From NCBI GenBank assembly GCA_021804185.1, contig JAJZKL010000067.1:1-6479 (forward strand): 6,479 nucleotides of DNA, read 5' to 3'. The notes under the pieces are model-generated. The model worked only from the letters and a program-made list of their open reading frames with translations. It had not been told where the DNA came from and did no database searches. Each line of letters starts with the position of its first letter. Positions within the stretch are counted from its first letter, which is position 1. Made by a program: the position numbers and the translations under genes. This document shows, piece after piece, positions 5,702 to 6,479 of the stretch. This DNA is from Thermoplasmata archaeon. Lineage in GTDB: Archaea; Thermoplasmatota; Thermoplasmata; Thermoplasmatales; Thermoplasmataceae.

Positions 5702-5745
5702 TGAGAACCTAAATCAAATTTCGGTAGTGTCCTACTTTAGATGTG

Positions 5746-5753
5746 TTAATATA
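5746..5753 (+). promoter_or_regulatory. TATA-like box of the IS1-family transposase
   Basis: TTAATATA is centred about 25 bases before the ATG at 5774, inside the element and just after the presumed terminal repeat. No ribosome site is seen, so a leaderless transposase message is likely. Confidence 0.5.
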
Positions 5754-5773
5754 CCTTCTTCGCATATATTCTT

Positions 5774-6479
5774 ATGACCAGGCCAAGGGGCGAGAATACG
5801 GTTACATGCCAGAATCACAGCTGCAGGTATTTCAACAGGGAAAGGGGCAAGGAAATAATAAGGAGGGGAAAGAACCGTGCCGGACACCAACTGTACAAGT
5901 GCCTCCACTGCAACCATACATTCTCTGAGACCCTGTTGACACCACTGTATCACAAACATCTTCCTGAATCTGAAATAATAAGGATCTGCAAACTCCTGGT
6001 AGAGAAGAATGGAATCCGTTCCATAGAGCGCATTACAGGGCATCACAGGGACACCATAGGGAGATTGCTGGAAGATCTGGCTGAAAATGCCGAATATGTG
6101 AATGAATCACTCCTGCGATCCATACCTCTTGTACAGTACGAGATGGATGAACTCTGGACTGTGATCAAAAAAAACAGAAAACGATTGTCCGAACTGGCAG
6201 AGATGAATCTGAAGAAGGTGACGCATGGATCTACACAGCAGTGAAGCGTTCATCCTATCTGTTCCCTGCGTTCTCCATCGGGAAATGGACCCAAAACACA
6301 TGTCGCCTCATGATATATGACTTCAGGAGAAGAATCAAGCCATTCCAGAAGGGAAAGATCGAGGTCTTCACGGACGGCAATGATGATTATACATACGTGC
6401 TGAAATCCTTTTTCCCCATGGATAACATAAACTATGGACAGCTTGTGAAGATAAGAGACACACATGGAAAACTGATCCG
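5774..6479 (+). CDS. IS1-family transposase with -1 frame change at an A8C run, 3' end outside window
   Basis: The first frame runs 5774-6244 (156 codons). It starts with an InsA-like zinc finger (Cys12, Cys17, Cys43, Cys46) and a helix-turn-helix (about 65-100), then EMDELWTVIKK with the first catalytic Asp125. The second frame, -1 relative to it, is open from 6151 to the window end. Joined at the run of eight A then C (6167-6175), it reads IKKKQKTIVRTGRDESEEGD, then AWIYTAVKR, SIGKW and FTDGNDDY with the second Asp (about residue 201). The joined protein is a coherent DDE-type IS1 transposase; the third catalytic residue would lie beyond the window. The break may be programmed slippage, as in IS1 (slippery A6C), transcriptional slippage, or a simple one-base mutation that inactivates the copy. 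Confidence 0.85.
6167..6175 (+). promoter_or_regulatory. Candidate -1 slippery site (A8C) in the transposase gene
   Basis: Eight A followed by C, read as AAA AAA AAC in the first frame. It contains the A6C heptamer used by IS1 for -1 frameshifting between insA and insB'. Here it sits just after the first catalytic Asp codon, further into the gene than in E. coli IS1. Frame overlap is limited to 6151-6244, so the change must occur in this interval. Confidence 0.55.

Larger units (their letters stand above)
5723..6479 (+). mobile_element. IS1-family insertion sequence, left part, cut by window edge
   Basis: The transposase at 5774 onward belongs to the IS1 family. The left end is placed near GGTAGTGTCCTAC (5723-5735), which starts with GG like many IS1-family terminal repeats and lies just before the transposase promoter. 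The right end is outside the window, so the terminal inverted repeat and target duplication cannot be confirmed. The element sits about 20 bp downstream of arcS, in the same orientation, without damaging it. Confidence 0.75.

Noticed and set aside
5698..5704. ATGATGA resembling a box C of an archaeal C/D guide RNA at the arcS stop
   Set aside because: No box D (CTGA) follows at a suitable distance and no C'/D' pair is present; the match is explained by two adjacent stop-like triplets.
5702..5722. Possible terminator between arcS and the IS element
   Set aside because: There is no U-tract longer than three bases and no hairpin; nothing supports a termination site.
5732..6046. 104-codon minus-strand ORF across the IS left end and transposase
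   Set aside because: It is the reverse of the zinc finger and helix-turn-helix coding region, which is the convincing frame.

Overview
The window looks like a chromosomal segment of an archaeon. It carries the exosome subunit Csl4, an archaeal LSm protein and ArcS, an enzyme for the archaea-specific tRNA base archaeosine. Several genes have A/T-rich TATA-like boxes about 24-28 bases before the start codon, which suggests leaderless transcripts. Moderate G+C, frequent AGA/AGG arginine codons, a bacterial-type SDR glucose dehydrogenase and an IS1-like element would fit Thermoplasmatales or relatives. That taxon is an inference from gene content, not a database match.

Layout, left to right. Positions 1-178 hold no gene, but positions 1-44 are a perfect inverted copy of the part of the next gene that encodes its DNA-binding helices. 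Positions 179-610 (+) encode an Lrp/AsnC-family regulator. Its 3' end overlaps by 15 bp the convergent gene for a CPA2-type cation/proton antiporter (596-1768, -), which has a possible 19-codon leader ORF ending directly at its start codon. Then comes an SDR dehydrogenase resembling glucose 1-dehydrogenase (1977-2798, -) with its own promoter. Next is a compact minus-strand RNA-metabolism cluster read in the order csl4 (3842-3264), a previously uncalled 53-aa acidic coiled-coil protein (3261-3100), and LSm (3088-2873). A possible 44-codon ORF (3983-3849) leads into csl4.

The 305-bp divergent region between csl4 and arcS contains three copies of a 9-10 bp motif, two of which form a perfect inverted repeat. 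arcS (4148-5701, +) starts with TTG behind a well-placed TATA-like box. About 20 bp after its stop lies the left end of an IS1-family element whose transposase reading frame changes by -1 at a run of eight A followed by C. The element runs off the right edge.

The theme of the middle of the window is RNA handling: exosome cap (Csl4), Sm-like RNA-binding ring (LSm) and tRNA modification (ArcS). The flanks are metabolic, transport and regulatory genes. No defence island, CRISPR array, tRNA or rRNA was seen. The points most worth checking are the 44-bp inverted copy of the Lrp helix-turn-helix (biology or contig-end artefact), the small coiled-coil protein between Csl4 and LSm, and the A8C frameshift in the transposase.
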